From positions 879,512 to 943,511 of the forward strand of contig CH003409.1 in assembly GCA_000149265.1 (NCBI GenBank): a stretch of 64,000 bases of DNA, written 5' to 3'. Below, piece after piece: positions 12,298 through 23,870 of this stretch. Each line of letters opens with the position of its first letter. Within the stretch, counting starts at the first letter, position 1. This DNA comes from Ciona savignyi. Lineage: Eukaryota; Chordata; Ascidiacea; Phlebobranchia; Cionidae. The notes under the pieces are model-generated. The model had not been told where the DNA came from. It saw nothing but the letters and a program-made list of their open reading frames with translations, and made no database searches. Both the position numbers and the translations under genes were made by a program.

Positions 12298-15200
12298 CTA
12301 GGCTGCGCGCCGGTGTTTTCGTTTAGCTGTAAAGTTTTGTAATCGTGGAGCAGTGCTTTGTAAAATAAAGGTGTTGATTGTGCATCTGCTAGCTGTTTGT
12401 TGGAAAAAAAGTTGCCGATGTACGAGGGGGTATGGGCTCAAAATTTTTAAACAAAATTTTGTAGGGTTTTGAGTTGAGGTTGCAGATCCAAGCTTCAATT
12501 TTAAATTGTGAAAAAATCTAAGACTTCCTATGTCAGGATTTTGAGTGACAGTCGTTTTTGTGAGGTCAGTTTGCATTGGAGAGATAGGGAGAATAATTGG
12601 TTGAACGCCTCCTTCACCGTTATCGTTCTCGACGTCGCTTCTATCGTTCTCGACGTCGCTTCTATCGTTCTCGACGTCGCTTCTATCGTTCTCGACGTCG
12701 CTTCTATCGTTCTCGACGTCGCTTCTATCGTTCTCGACGTCGCTTCTATCGTTCTCGACGTCGCTTCTATCGTTCTCGACGGCGCCTCCCTCGTTCTCGA
12801 CGGCGCCTCCCTCGTTCTCGACGGCGCCTCCCTCGTTCTCGACGGCGCCTCCCTCGTTCTCGACGGCGCCTCCCTCGTTCTCGACGGCGCCTCCATCGTT
12901 CTCGACGGCGCCTCCATCGTTCTCGACGGCGCCTCCATCGTTCTCGACGGCGCCTCCATCGTTCTCGACGGCGCCTCCATCGTCTCCTCGTATTAGCAGC
13001 ACCAATGAATGAATTGGTCTATCCAACACGGTTGGTGACCTAACTCGCTTCCCGCTTATGTCTCTATGGCCATCGGCTACTAGGATTTGTACTTTGCGAA
13101 TTTGCCCATCCTCACTTGGAAATGTAGCTAGCACTCTAGCCAACTTCCATTGATTTCTTTTAACGTCCTTTTCCTGAAGCAACACAATATCGCCAATCTC
13201 GAGATTGAGTTCTTTCTTTTGCCATTTCTTTCTAGCCTGTAGTGATTGCAGAAATTCCTTTCGCCACCTTGTCCAAAATTGATTTGCCAAGAACTGTACA
13301 CGCCTCCAACGGCGACGGCAATACAAATCTCCCGCTTGGAACTTACTGCAAGGTGAGAACATAGGCCGCTGTTTCATAGTTAGAAGGTGATTGGGTGTTA
13401 AGGGTTCTGGTGCTCCTGGGTCGTTTAAAGTCTCCACCGTTAATGGCCTTGAATTTACTATATTTTTAACTTCAGTTAGGAACGTACTAAAGGCTTCGTC
13501 ATCAAGTTGCTCGCCGCACTTGGCAAGTAATGGTTCCAACGCTCGTCTAGCTGTTTGGATTTGCCTCTCCCTAACTCCGCCCATGTGGCTTGCGTGAGGG
13601 ACGTTGAATTTAAAATCAATCCAGTCAAACCCATTCTCCAAAGCAAATTTCTTTACTTGCTTGTCATCCAAAGACTTTAGTGCATAACACAGTTCGTTTC
13701 TAGCACCCACTATGTTTGTTCCACAGTCAGAACGAAGTTGTTCGATTGGACCACGGCGACCTAAGAATCGACGCAAGGCGTTAATGAACGAATCAGTGTC
13801 GAGAGAATGCGCACACTCCAAATGTATCGCTCTCGTAGACATACATGTAAACAATACGCCGTAGCGCTTAATTGTGGAACGCTCGTTTCTAATTAAAAAA
13901 GGACCGAAGCAATCTACACCACAGTAGGTAAAGGGTGCGCCTTCTTTAAGTCGATCCGCGGGTAGATTGGCCATCTGTTGCACCTGCAGACATCCTCTGT
14001 GTCGCTTACAGATAACACAGTTGTTGATATATCGGGATACTGACTTGGAACCGTGCATAATCCAATAACCTTGTTGACGAATACAGTTATGCGTTGTAGT
14101 TCTTCCCATATGATTTACCATCTCATGGCAATGTCTTATGATTAGCATTGCAATGTGAGTTTTCTTTGGTATAATTTCTGGATGCTTGATAACATAGTTA
14201 CATTCGGCATTGCCTATTCTTCCTCCAACACGTAAAACACCGCTCGCGTCCAAAAACGGATTGAGACGATGCAATGTGCTTATGGCACCGACACTTTTGC
14301 CATGGTTAATTCGGGCAATCTCTGCTGGAAAATGCCACCGCTGCATGGTACTTAAAATCATCAACTCTGCTTCTGCGAGAGCTGCACAGTTAATATCCGA
14401 TGAATTGACCGACTTTTGCAGTCTACGCGAGAACCGCACTACGTTAGCGATAGCTCGTTTTGCTCGAAACCAAGAAGAAATGTGTGTTAATCTCTGAGGC
14501 TCAAAGCCAGTTAACGATGAAGTAGTATTAAGTACGGTTACTCGTTTCATTTCTATTGAAATTTGTTTTTGTACTTCATCATCTTGTGTCACGGACATAA
14601 ATGGGGGCGGATACGAAACGTTTTCCTTCCATAGAAACTCTGGTCCGCAAAACCATTTTGACATTGTTGCAAATCGGCGTGGATGCATTCCTCTGCTTGC
14701 ACAGTCGCTAGGATTGTCGCTTGAATTAACGTAAAACCATCTAGTGACGTCAGTTATCTCTCGTATTTCCTGTACTCGATTTGCGACGAAAACGTGAAAC
14801 CGTCTTGCTTCATTCGCAAGGTATCCCAACACCACTTTACTATCACTCCAATAGTAGTTCTCATACGTTTCGGGACCAAGTTGTTTCTGCAGGTAAGCTG
14901 ACATACGTGCAGAAACCAAGGCGGCAGTTAATTCTAATCTTGGCACTGTCATTGGTTTTAAAGGGGCAGCTCTAGATTTTCCAATAACAAGCGAGACCGA
15001 TATACTACCGGACTCGCTAACTAGACGCATATAAGAACATTGGCCATACCCAACTGTACTGGCGTCGGCGAAATGGTGAAGTTCTCTGCATAAAATACGA
15101 CCAAAGTTAGGTGGTTGGAAGCAGCGTCCAATTTCTAGATTTTCGAGTTGTTTTAAATCTTGCTTCCAAAATTCCCATCGTGCACGCAGATTATTTGGAA

Positions 15201-16230
15201 GTGGGTCGTCCCAATCGGTTTTCTCAATGCACATCTGTTGAAGAATTTGTTTTCCTTCCAGAACGACTGGCCCAAGGAACCCCAAAGGATCATAAATGGA
15301 ACTGACTGTCGATAGTACTCCTCGCCTGGTTAAATGGGTTTCTTTTAAAGACGTTTTAAAACAAAATGCATCTTTCTCTGCGTTCCATGCGAGCCCAAGA
15401 ACTCTTTCCACAGGTAGCGGGTTGCTGTGCAAGTCCACATGCTTCAAACTTACACTGCGATCGGCTTTGTTAATCTTAAGCAGTAGATTTTTACTGTTTG
15501 ATAGAAATTTATGAAGGCGCAAACCGCCTCTCGCGCACAAGCTGGGGCTATGTTCAACAAGAGAAATCGCTGACTCATTGTCCGGCGTTGACGTGATCCC
15601 ATCGTCAACATAGAAATCCCTTCTTACGAAATTTGCAGCTTCGATGCCGAATTCCTTTTCTCCGTCATCTGCAGCACGTTTAAGTCCGAAATTTGCACAT
15701 CCCGGAGAGCTTGCCGCGCCAAAAATATGTACTTTCATACGATATTCTTTCACTCGCCTATCAGTTTGGCCATCCTCCCACCAGAGGAACCGACGTAAAT
15801 CGCGGTAAGGTTCTGCGACATGAAACTGGTGAAACATGCCTTCAATGTCTGCTGTAAAGGCAATTCTGTTTTGTCTGAAACGACATAGCACTCCCACCAA
15901 CGCGTTTAGTAGATCGGGTCCCTGCAGCAAACAATCATTAAGAGATATACCTTGGTGCCTGGCAGAACAGTCGAACACGACTCTTATTTTTTCGGGCTTC
16001 TTTGGATGGTACACTCCGGTGTGGAGTATGTAATTTACCCTCCCATCATCTTTGTTAGTTTCTAATACCGGTTCCGCGTACTTGCTTATGACATCTGCCA
16101 TGAACTTGACGTAATCTTCCTTATATTTTGGGTTGCTGGTAAAACGTCTCTTCAGTTGCCATAAACGTTTTTCTGCACAAATTCGATTATTGGGAAGTCT
16201 TATATTTTCGTTTCTTAATGGCAGTGGCAT
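12298..16230 (-). mobile_element. pol part of the BEL/Pao fossil
   Basis: A long reading frame shows the BEL/Pao order of reverse transcriptase, Pao-type RNase H, integrase zinc finger, integrase core and DUF5641-like domain. It ends in a low-complexity region encoded by the 21-bp tandem array at about 12624-12985. Its product would copy and integrate the element and has no host role that can be inferred here. Confidence 0.9.
12624..12985. repeat. 21-bp tandem array inside the retroelement
   Basis: About 17 copies of a 21-bp unit (GTTCTCGACGTCGCTTCTAT and variants with GGCGCCTCC) lie head to tail. Because 21 is a multiple of three, the array reads as seven-residue repeats (VENDRSD, VENEGGA, VENDGGA) on the element's strand. 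It also stays open in other frames. Two sub-families occupy separate blocks, which suggests stepwise local expansion. Confidence 0.93.
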
Positions 16231-16267
16231 AACATAATGGCCATCGTCTCCTTGTTGGATGTTTTTG

Positions 16268-19200
16268 TCAAGGATACTCTTTTGATTGAAATGGGATTAT
16301 AAAACGTTGTATTGGACTCTCCTCCACTTTCTTATACCCAACGCAGCGATGCGAAATAACTCGAGTCAAACAGGAATAGCCAACCTCCTGTGTATGCACA
16401 ACTCCTACTATGCCCCAACCAAGAGCTGAACGCTGTGCGTACGGTTGGCATTCGTCTCCCACCACTATTTCTCTTGGTCTGATTGCGCCAGGGACGTTCG
16501 TTCCAAGTAACATACTTATTTCCAGATTATGCTGGTAGGAAACTATCTTACTTGACATTCCTTTTAAGTGATTCCACTTTCGTGCGTGCTCTCGTCGAGG
16601 GATTTGGCTTCGACTTGCTGGTATGTCGGGTCTAACGAACACGTATGGGATTTTAAAAGAAACCTTGCCGTCGAAGCTCTGCACCTCCAGATCGCATATC
16701 TTTTCTCTAGAGACCACATCTTTGCAGCCCAGCATCGTGCTTAGTTCCACCAACGTGGACGTCCCTTGCAGCCCGAGCTGTGTCTTTAGCCCATCTGATA
16801 TGAATGAGTTATTTGATTGGGCGTCTAGTATACAGTAACACTTGATTTGAAGAGTAGGATTAGCTCTACTGCATACTCTTACCGGTACAATTATGGATTG
16901 GTCTATGCAACATTCATTTAGTTTAGTAGAAGTACAGAGGCAGCCTGTTCTTTCGATATTCGTATTGATATGTAACGAGGTCAGATGTAGTTTATTACAT
17001 ACCTTACAAGTCACCCGGTTTCGACAGTACCTCGCGATGTGATCTTGACTTGATCCACATGAAAAGCATATTCTGTTGTTTAGGATAAATTCGTGCCTAT
17101 CTCGCCTCGTGATTTTGGCAAACGCACTGCAATCGTCGATGTGGTGTCTTCCCTTGCAATAGTAGCAATATTGCTCGCTCACACGTCGCTCCCGGTCATG
17201 TGCTCTGGTACTAAAGGAATTCACGTTACGGTTGCCTCGGATTGCATTCGGCTGTATTCTTCTATTGCTGGACACGTGCAGCTCTTGTAACTCCGGAATG
17301 TTCTCCTGGTCGGCAGTTTTAGTGATGAATTTTGCTAATTCTGAAAAAGGTGGATAGTTTCCCGAATGTGACGTTTTCCATATAGCCGTTTCTGCGCGCC
17401 ACCGGTTTAAGACAAACGGTGGTAATCGTGAAAGAATTTTCACACTCTCGGTAGGATAATCTAAAACATTTAAGCAAGATATACTGGTGTCTTCCCTTGC
17501 AATAGTAGCAATATTGCTCGCTCACACGTCGCTCCCGGTCTTGTGCTCTGGTACTAAAGGAATTCACGTTACGGTTGCCTCGGATTGCATTCGGCTGTAT
17601 TCTTCTATTGCTGGACACGTGCAGCTCTTGTAACTCCGGAATGTTCTCCTGGTCGGCAGTTTTAGTGATGAATTTTGCTAATTCTGAAAAAGGTGGATAG
17701 TTTCCCGAATGTGACGTTTTCCATATAGCCGTTTCTGCGCGCCACCGGTTTAAGACAAACGGTGGTAATCGTGAAAGAATTTTCACACTCTCGGTAGGAT
17801 AATCTAAAACATTTAAGCAAGATATACGTTGTTTAGCGATTTCCACTTGATTTAGAAAATCAGAAAACCGACGAAGTCCACCAAAATCAGTTTGAGAGAT
17901 TTTAGGCCAAGAATAAACGTTATCAATAAAAGCTTTTGCTATTACGCTTTCGTTTCCATACCGTTCTTTCAACTTTGATCTTGCTTCTACGTACGCGTGC
18001 TCACTTTGAAGGAGAAAGAAACCATCAACCAACATTTTAGGTTCGCCTTTAAGGTGTTGATTTAACAAGTTCAACTTCTGTGCAACACATATTGAGTTAG
18101 ATTCTACGAGCGCGTCAAACGCCGTTTCCCATGCTGGGAACTTCAAAACATTTCCGTCAAATATGTCTAACTTTATGGTAGGCAAGCGATGCACCGCTGG
18201 AAAAGACCGAAACTGTTGAGACTCACGTGCAGAATGGCGTGTCGTTGCTGCTTCCAAGATTGGCGTCCGAAACGATGTGAATCTACCCGTCGATGAACCA
18301 GCTTCTCCAGTACAAATTGGCGGTGGTATACTATTAGGTAGATCTTCAGCATAAATCCCATAAGGATTTTCTACGCGCTCAGCATCTAAACATGCAGCGC
18401 TTGTGGCAGCCTTTCCCGCAATTTCCTTACTTACTTTGGTAATCTCGAGATCCTTTTCGGCGTTGATTTGTCGCATTCGTAGCTCCTTTTCCTTTTCTAT
18501 GTAAGGTAGCTTTGCTGATAGGGCAGCAGATGCGACTTCATTCTCGTACCGTCTCTTCTTAACCCTTTCACCACGACGGAACTTTTGCCGTTTTTGGCAG
18601 TTTTGAGTAAGGTTGCTTTGACCTTGTTTGCTGCGAATACTGTTGGACTTAGGGAAAAATAATCTAATACAAAGTTGTCCAGTAGATAATTTTCTACAAA
18701 TTGGTATTTTTATTTTTTTGATGACGTCGTAGAATTTGTAATGACGTCATAATCAATACTTCATACTCTAATTACTCGTTACTGGTAGCTTATAGAAGAT
18801 AGTAATGTATTACAAAGTTGTTCAAAATGAAATTTCCTACAAAGATACGTCTTTTATTTTTTGATGACGTCAACTAAGCGTGATGACGTCACACATGACT
18901 GACAAATATGGCATTTCATCACCAGAATCACTGTCGGCTTTGGTCATGCTGGCAGCCTGATCGGCTGTAAACTACCGCGAAGTTGCCATATTTCTTCTGA
19001 GTATCATATAATAATTGAATAACAAACAAAACAAAGACGAAAAAATGAATAAATATCAATAGTAATTAGCGAAAGTCATATTAACATATGTATACATATA
19101 TTGTTGAAAGATCGAAAATGACTGGTAAAAGCAAAAACAAAGATGGCTACTGCTAGTTTTATTCTCACAGCAACTAGTGTAACAGTTTTAACTCCCCAGA

Positions 19201-19911
19201 ACACAAAAAAGCGATTGTTTACCTAAAAGTTAAACTAGATACAAACATTTTTTAGAAAAATGTTTGGAGCAATATTACTCAAAAAATTTAAATGTAAAGG
19301 TTATGTTTTTATGCGTTATTTCGAAAGATCTATTCAAATGCTTTCCAAAAATATATAAACTAGAAAAATCCCCCAAGAAACGACTGAATTGTGCATTTTT
19401 TTTCGGGGACACTTCTAGGTTACAAATATGTAACCGTCGTGGTCTAAGGGTTAAATTCCTCGTCTATTGAGACGCGCCTTGAATGTTTATTAGAAGACCT
19501 ACTTTTAGAATATGTGGACATTCGCTCTTCTCTCAGCTGCGTAATTGTCGTTCTCGCATTACTCAGCATTTCATCCATGATTTTGTCGTATCTTGGGAGT
19601 CTCTCAACAATTGTCGAATCCAGGTGTTTCAAGCTGTTAATTTTCTCTTTAAGATTTTTCTTTTGTTTTGCTGCTTCTGAAACTTTTCCTTGTAACTCCT
19701 CAAGGTTGTTGCAAAATATCAACTCTGCATTTGCATCGGAAACACATTCTCGAAATATTAGTTCCATCTCATCGATTTCCTTCATTGACGTTCGTAATCT
19801 AGAGTCATTATCTTCTGGAATTTTCCTTCTTACGGTAATGTTTTGTTCGTCGACATTATACTCGCCGACCGAACTCTTCCCATCTCCATTGCCTCCCGCG
19901 GCCTCGCTCAT
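16268..19911 (-). mobile_element. gag and protease part of the BEL/Pao fossil
   Basis: This region holds a coiled-coil-like N-terminal portion, a DUF1759-like gag domain, cysteine/histidine zinc knuckles and an A17-type protease segment, in the order usual for BEL/Pao elements. It is interrupted by the piggyBac-type MITE at 18563-19450. It is treated as a broken fossil. Confidence 0.85.
18563..19450. mobile_element. piggyBac-type non-autonomous DNA transposon nested in the BEL element
   Basis: The 888-bp element is flanked by TTAA at 18559-18562 and 19451-19454. Its ends are inverted repeats: left CCCTTTCACCACGACGG, right (reverse complement) CCCTTAGACCACGACGG, 15 of 17 matching. The TTAA target and CCCT end are hallmarks of piggyBac. 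The interior has several TGACGTCA-like words and no full transposase. On the minus strand from about 18945, a short frame starts MTKADSDSGDEMPYLS. Its acidic character resembles piggyBac transposase N-termini, so it may be an internally deleted derivative. This last point is inference. Confidence 0.9.
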
Positions 19912-19953
19912 TGAGAATGAATGAACGTTGATTGCAGAGAAAATTTCAGTTAC

Positions 19954-20385
19954 TGTTTCGGCAGCGCCGTGTGCCTAATCTTTTTCGGAGTGTCGGCAGA
20001 ATTCAGTCTTACGCGCCACTCTGATTTTTGTTTTGTATTACGCTAACCATTGACATACAAAGTAGATGTTGATGCGTGATGACGTGGCGAAGTGGCGGTA
20101 ACTAAAAATAATGGAAACAAATTTAGCAATGGAAAATTACTACGGTATAGCATAAAACACATTTTATCCACCTGAAATTTGTGCCTTTAAACCCTCCTGT
20201 GAACTACAGAAGACCAAAATTACTTAGAGGTGAAATACAACGCAAGGTTCCGTTCATTACAGAACTACCATAAAAATAAAATGTAAAAAGAGGACTGGCC
20301 ACGTATTGCATGCATCTCATACTCGATCATGCGGTTCAACTGGTGATGCATGCAATGACGTAAAAATTAAGCTGGGGACAGAACA
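19954..20385 (-). repeat. LTR of the BEL/Pao element (5' LTR in transcription sense)
   Basis: 432 bp with TG...CA ends, matching 11566-11997 at about 99 percent by eye. It is followed at 20386-20390 by the CACAC target duplication and the resumption of unit B. Confidence 0.93.
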
Positions 20386-20731
20386 CACACCTTTTTAAAT
20401 TTAACGGCATTGTGAAATATTGTATTGTGATATTCTGTCAATCATAACCACATATTTGGACGGTTGGATTTATACTTGTAAATATTCGTTTTCAATTTTA
20501 TTTTAAGCTTATATTTAATAAAAGTAGTGAGGTATGTAAAATATTAATTCAAAAATAAGTTCGTTTAGCTTTTAATTGAAGAATTTATTATAAACAAATC
20601 TTCGCCGTTGTGCATTTCCGTGGTTAAACTATTTCGAAATAAACACTGAACAATTCGTTGATTTAATTCTTTAAAAATACGCTACTCATCGTAAATAAAA
20701 AAAATACGTCAATCAAATATATTGGGAGCAG

Positions 20732-23700
20732 TCAATCAAAAATTCGAAGGCACGCCGACCATATTCCATTTCCCCACCCTCCGTATACGAGTTTACAACC
20801 AAAATATGACGAAACAGTAACGATTGCGGTCATGGAACATAATATTTCAAGTTTCATCTTTTTAATCGCCGGTCGTTCCAGCCATTCGTCGACTATACTG
20901 CCACCAACATTTTTCCGAGGAAAGGGAACGTCGGGTATTTCGACGCCAAGGAATTCGCACAACGGCTTCCAGCCTTCCTTTACATTGTATATCAACAGCT
21001 TGTCTTTAGGGGCATTCTGTGCAATAGATTCAATGTTTAATGATTTGTCCGACTGATTAGCTTGTGGTGGGTCAGTGCGTCGAAAGGTTGCAGATTTAAA
21101 ACTGGCCCCTAGCTAGTAGGTTGTGTCCTTGGTCAAAAGCACTTAACAAACATTGCTCGAACCCAGCGAAATAATAGGATTTAATAAAATTGAAGGGACG
21201 TGTAAATCATTCACAACACGCTGCAATAGCTTCGGTAACCGGACGGTAGGTGCGAGGTGATCTGATGTTTGCCCGTGTGTTAAGCCCCTTGTTTTTTTCA
21301 TTCACGGAAATAAACATAATTATTCTATTCTATCTTATCCTGAAATGAATATATGTCAATTAATAAATGAAATCTAATATAAATATACCAACCTTGTAGT
21401 TTCCATCTCAGTTAAAATGGTAAAAAATGTTTTTCCAATATAAATGGCGTACAGCCAACGGTGGGCGTAAGGTAATCTTACGGTAAACTATGGGTAAATC
21501 CTTCAATGTGAATTTGCAAACCAACCGTATAAAAAAATTGGTTAAAAACTTGTTTTGGGTTAGTTGCTTTGTGTGCACACAAGTGAAATAATAAGTTGTG
21601 AAAAAAGGGGGGGTGGGGTGGGGGGGTATAATACTATTATGATATCCAAACCACACCGCAGGGCCAAAGGTTATTCCTAAAATTAAANNNNNNNNNNNNN
21701 NNNNNNNNNNNNNNNNNNNNNNNNNNNNNNNNNNNNNNNNNNNNNNNNNNNNNNNNNNNNNNNNNNNNNNNNNNNNNNNNNNNNNNNGTTTAGGGTGCCT
21801 CTAAATACTACAGGACCGCTTGGACCGCTTGGACCGCTTGGATCACTTAGATTGCTATGGAAAGTAATTCTAACCCTGTCCCAAACACTAATCTCAACCC
21901 CAGAACTAACTTAAACCCCAACCCTAACATTATTATCATGGCTTTTGTAAGTACGAAGTATAGTAAGCGCTCCAAGCGATTTAAGCGCTCCATGCGCTCC
22001 AAGCGGTCCAAGCGGTCCAAGCGGTCCTGTAGTATTTAGAGGTACCGGGGCGTTTAAGCTCCGTTATGTACAGCTGTATGTTTCTTACTGGCCCAAGTTT
22101 TAAACTCATAATTGACCCGTCGCTAAAACTGTTTTTTTTTATTCTATGGACCCAGTAGATTATTGGGTTTTGCCAAAATTGTAGGGACGTCTCAATCATA
22201 CACAACAAACAGTAATGGCTTCGGTAATCGAGGTGATTTGACAATAACCCGTGTGGTTGCGTATCATAGCATTCACGAGAATAGAACTTACTACCCAATC
22301 ATATATCTCATATTATATGTTAAAATGATAAATTTGTATGAAAGTAAGCAACAAAGTACTGCGTATGCACAGTACGCAACAAAGGTTTGAGACAGGGATA
22401 GTGTGAGTTTAACCCGTATCAGCGCTTTACCATATACCTCTATAGAACTGTAATAAAGTGAGAGATACTACATATTGAAGCAAGCTGTATATTCGGGTTG
22501 ACTTACGCAAAACAGGAAACGCGTTCGATGACTTGACACCATTTAACGCGAATAAATGTCAAACAGTAATTGACGCGACAAAACAAACAATCAGATCCAT
22601 TGCAGCCTGTTACCATTCTTTAAGTCTTATCGCAGTCTGTTGACACTCTTATTATCAGCCTGTAACCATTCTTAAGTCTGTATATGTATTGGTTGCTTAT
22701 TTACACATGCTGTATACGAATTGGTAGCATAAATAACCATTCGGTCACACAACCGTATAACTATTTATATGTTAATCAAGAAAAAATTAATTAAATTCGT
22801 TTCTATCGCAACACATTATATAGGAAAAGTCTAGCAGAAAAAGAATTCCGGAAATCCTGTTTTTGTCTTGGTTTTTCCGTCGTTCCTACAAGCCCTACTC
22901 ACCGACTAGAGAGGAATAATACATCATTTTTCGACCAGTCGGTGAGAAGAAGCGAATAAAGAATAGAATTGGAATTCCAACCGCTTTCATTTGTTTGTCA
23001 ACGCTTTTAATCCATTCTTCCTCAGTGTCTCTCATTGTTAAAATTATCTAAAAAATACAGTTGTGATGTTAGGGCAAGGGTGGACACACTTTTTGAGACT
23101 ATTTCAGTGTTTGCATGACAGGCCAAGTGATCGAGCCTCCCCTCACGAATAGCAAGAGACGCACAAATACAGCTGTGACGTAGCTATTTAGTCTTGCAAC
23201 ATGTCAATGTAACATCCGGCATGCCAGAATAATGGCCGCCTGGGCCGGATTTGTCATTGTCTGCGGGTGATCTGACAGTTTTGTAACAGTTTTTGTTTTG
23301 AACAATTATTATTGAGTTGTTGCAGTGTGTTGTGTATGATTGAGACGACCATTCAATTTGGTAGAATCATTTCATTGGGTTCAGGCAATGTCTGATAAGT
23401 GCCTTGCTCAAGGACACAACCTACTCGCAACATACCACCATTTGACTAAACGTCGACGAACTAACGCACTATAAGCTAATCGGTCAGACAGGTAACGCGA
23501 CCGATACATGTACAGAATTATAAAAAAACAGTCTTTGTGACGGTCCATAATGATTTAGAAACTTACTCCAGCAAAAAACAAAATGTCTAATTAAGAACAC
23601 ATGTTATTTAGCTTTAACCTTTGATTCTGGAAATGCTTTGTGTATTTCGTCCCAAAAATGGGCCGGCGGTACATCCGCTACAGCGTCTACGTTTTCATAC

Positions 23701-23870
23701 ATTCGACGAAAATCCTCTGATCCCCCTCCTTTCTCTAATAACTTCAACCAGTCGTCTCCTAAATACTCCAGATTCTCCATATAATCGTACACACTGAAGC
23801 CAAGTATTCGCAAGGCTTCGGTCATGGACTTTGTCCCTGTCTTAATCATGCCAGCACATATTACTTTCAT
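20732..23870 (-). CDS. P-loop sulfotransferase-like protein, copy 2
   Basis: This gene has the same layout as copy 1: exon 1 at 23870-23619, exon 2 at 23047-22903 and exon 4 at 21016-20732. Exon 3, with the RRHN region, is not visible because it falls in the 100-N gap at 21688-21787. Exons 1 and 2 encode the same protein as copy 1, exon 2 with no visible base change. Exon 4 differs by about five mostly conservative residues, chiefly in or near the hydrophobic tail segment. Splice sites are conserved. The gene is probably functional if the gap hides a normal exon 3. It is a recent paralogue, or an allele if the duplication is an assembly artefact. Confidence 0.75.
21045..21345 (+). repeat. Family B SINE, unit B counterpart
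   Basis: This is the counterpart of the 3125-3415 SINE at the same place in intron 3, so the insertion predates the duplication. The tail reads TATTCTATTCTATCTTATCC. Confidence 0.75.
21688..21787. other. Assembly gap of exactly 100 N
   Basis: One hundred N is a common placeholder for a gap of unknown size. By comparison with unit A it replaces about 155 bp and hides the whole of exon 3 of sulfotransferase copy 2 plus the left flank of the neighbouring MITE. Confidence 0.95.
21793..22047. mobile_element. MITE with 26-bp terminal inverted repeats, unit B counterpart
   Basis: This matches the element at 3930-4157. Near the left end the 9-bp motif GGACCGCTT has expanded to three or more tandem copies. 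The right flank GGGCGTTTA is closer to the left flank GTTCGTTTA of unit A than unit A's own right flank is, which supports a 9-bp target duplication. Confidence 0.78.

Larger units (their letters stand above)
11566..20385 (-). mobile_element. BEL/Pao LTR retrotransposon
   Basis: This endogenous element lies on the minus strand and is bounded by two 432-bp LTRs that begin TGTTTCGG and end GACAGAACA as read on the plus strand. A 5-bp target duplication (CACAC) flanks it at 11561-11565 and 20386-20390. The unoccupied site survives in unit A at 2555-2559. Internal parts in transcription order are a gag region with a DUF1759-like domain and zinc knuckles, an A17-type protease region, then reverse transcriptase, RNase H, integrase and a DUF5641-like end. 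A polypurine stretch abuts the downstream LTR. The LTRs differ at about five positions by eye, about 1 percent, so the insertion is young. It looks nearly full length but is broken, with roughly three breaks. One of these is the nested DNA transposon listed separately. Confidence 0.93.

Noticed and set aside
12508-13043. Plus-strand and alternative-frame reading frames over the 21-bp array
   Set aside because: The period is a multiple of three, so several frames are open by construction. Only the element's own strand continues into a known domain.
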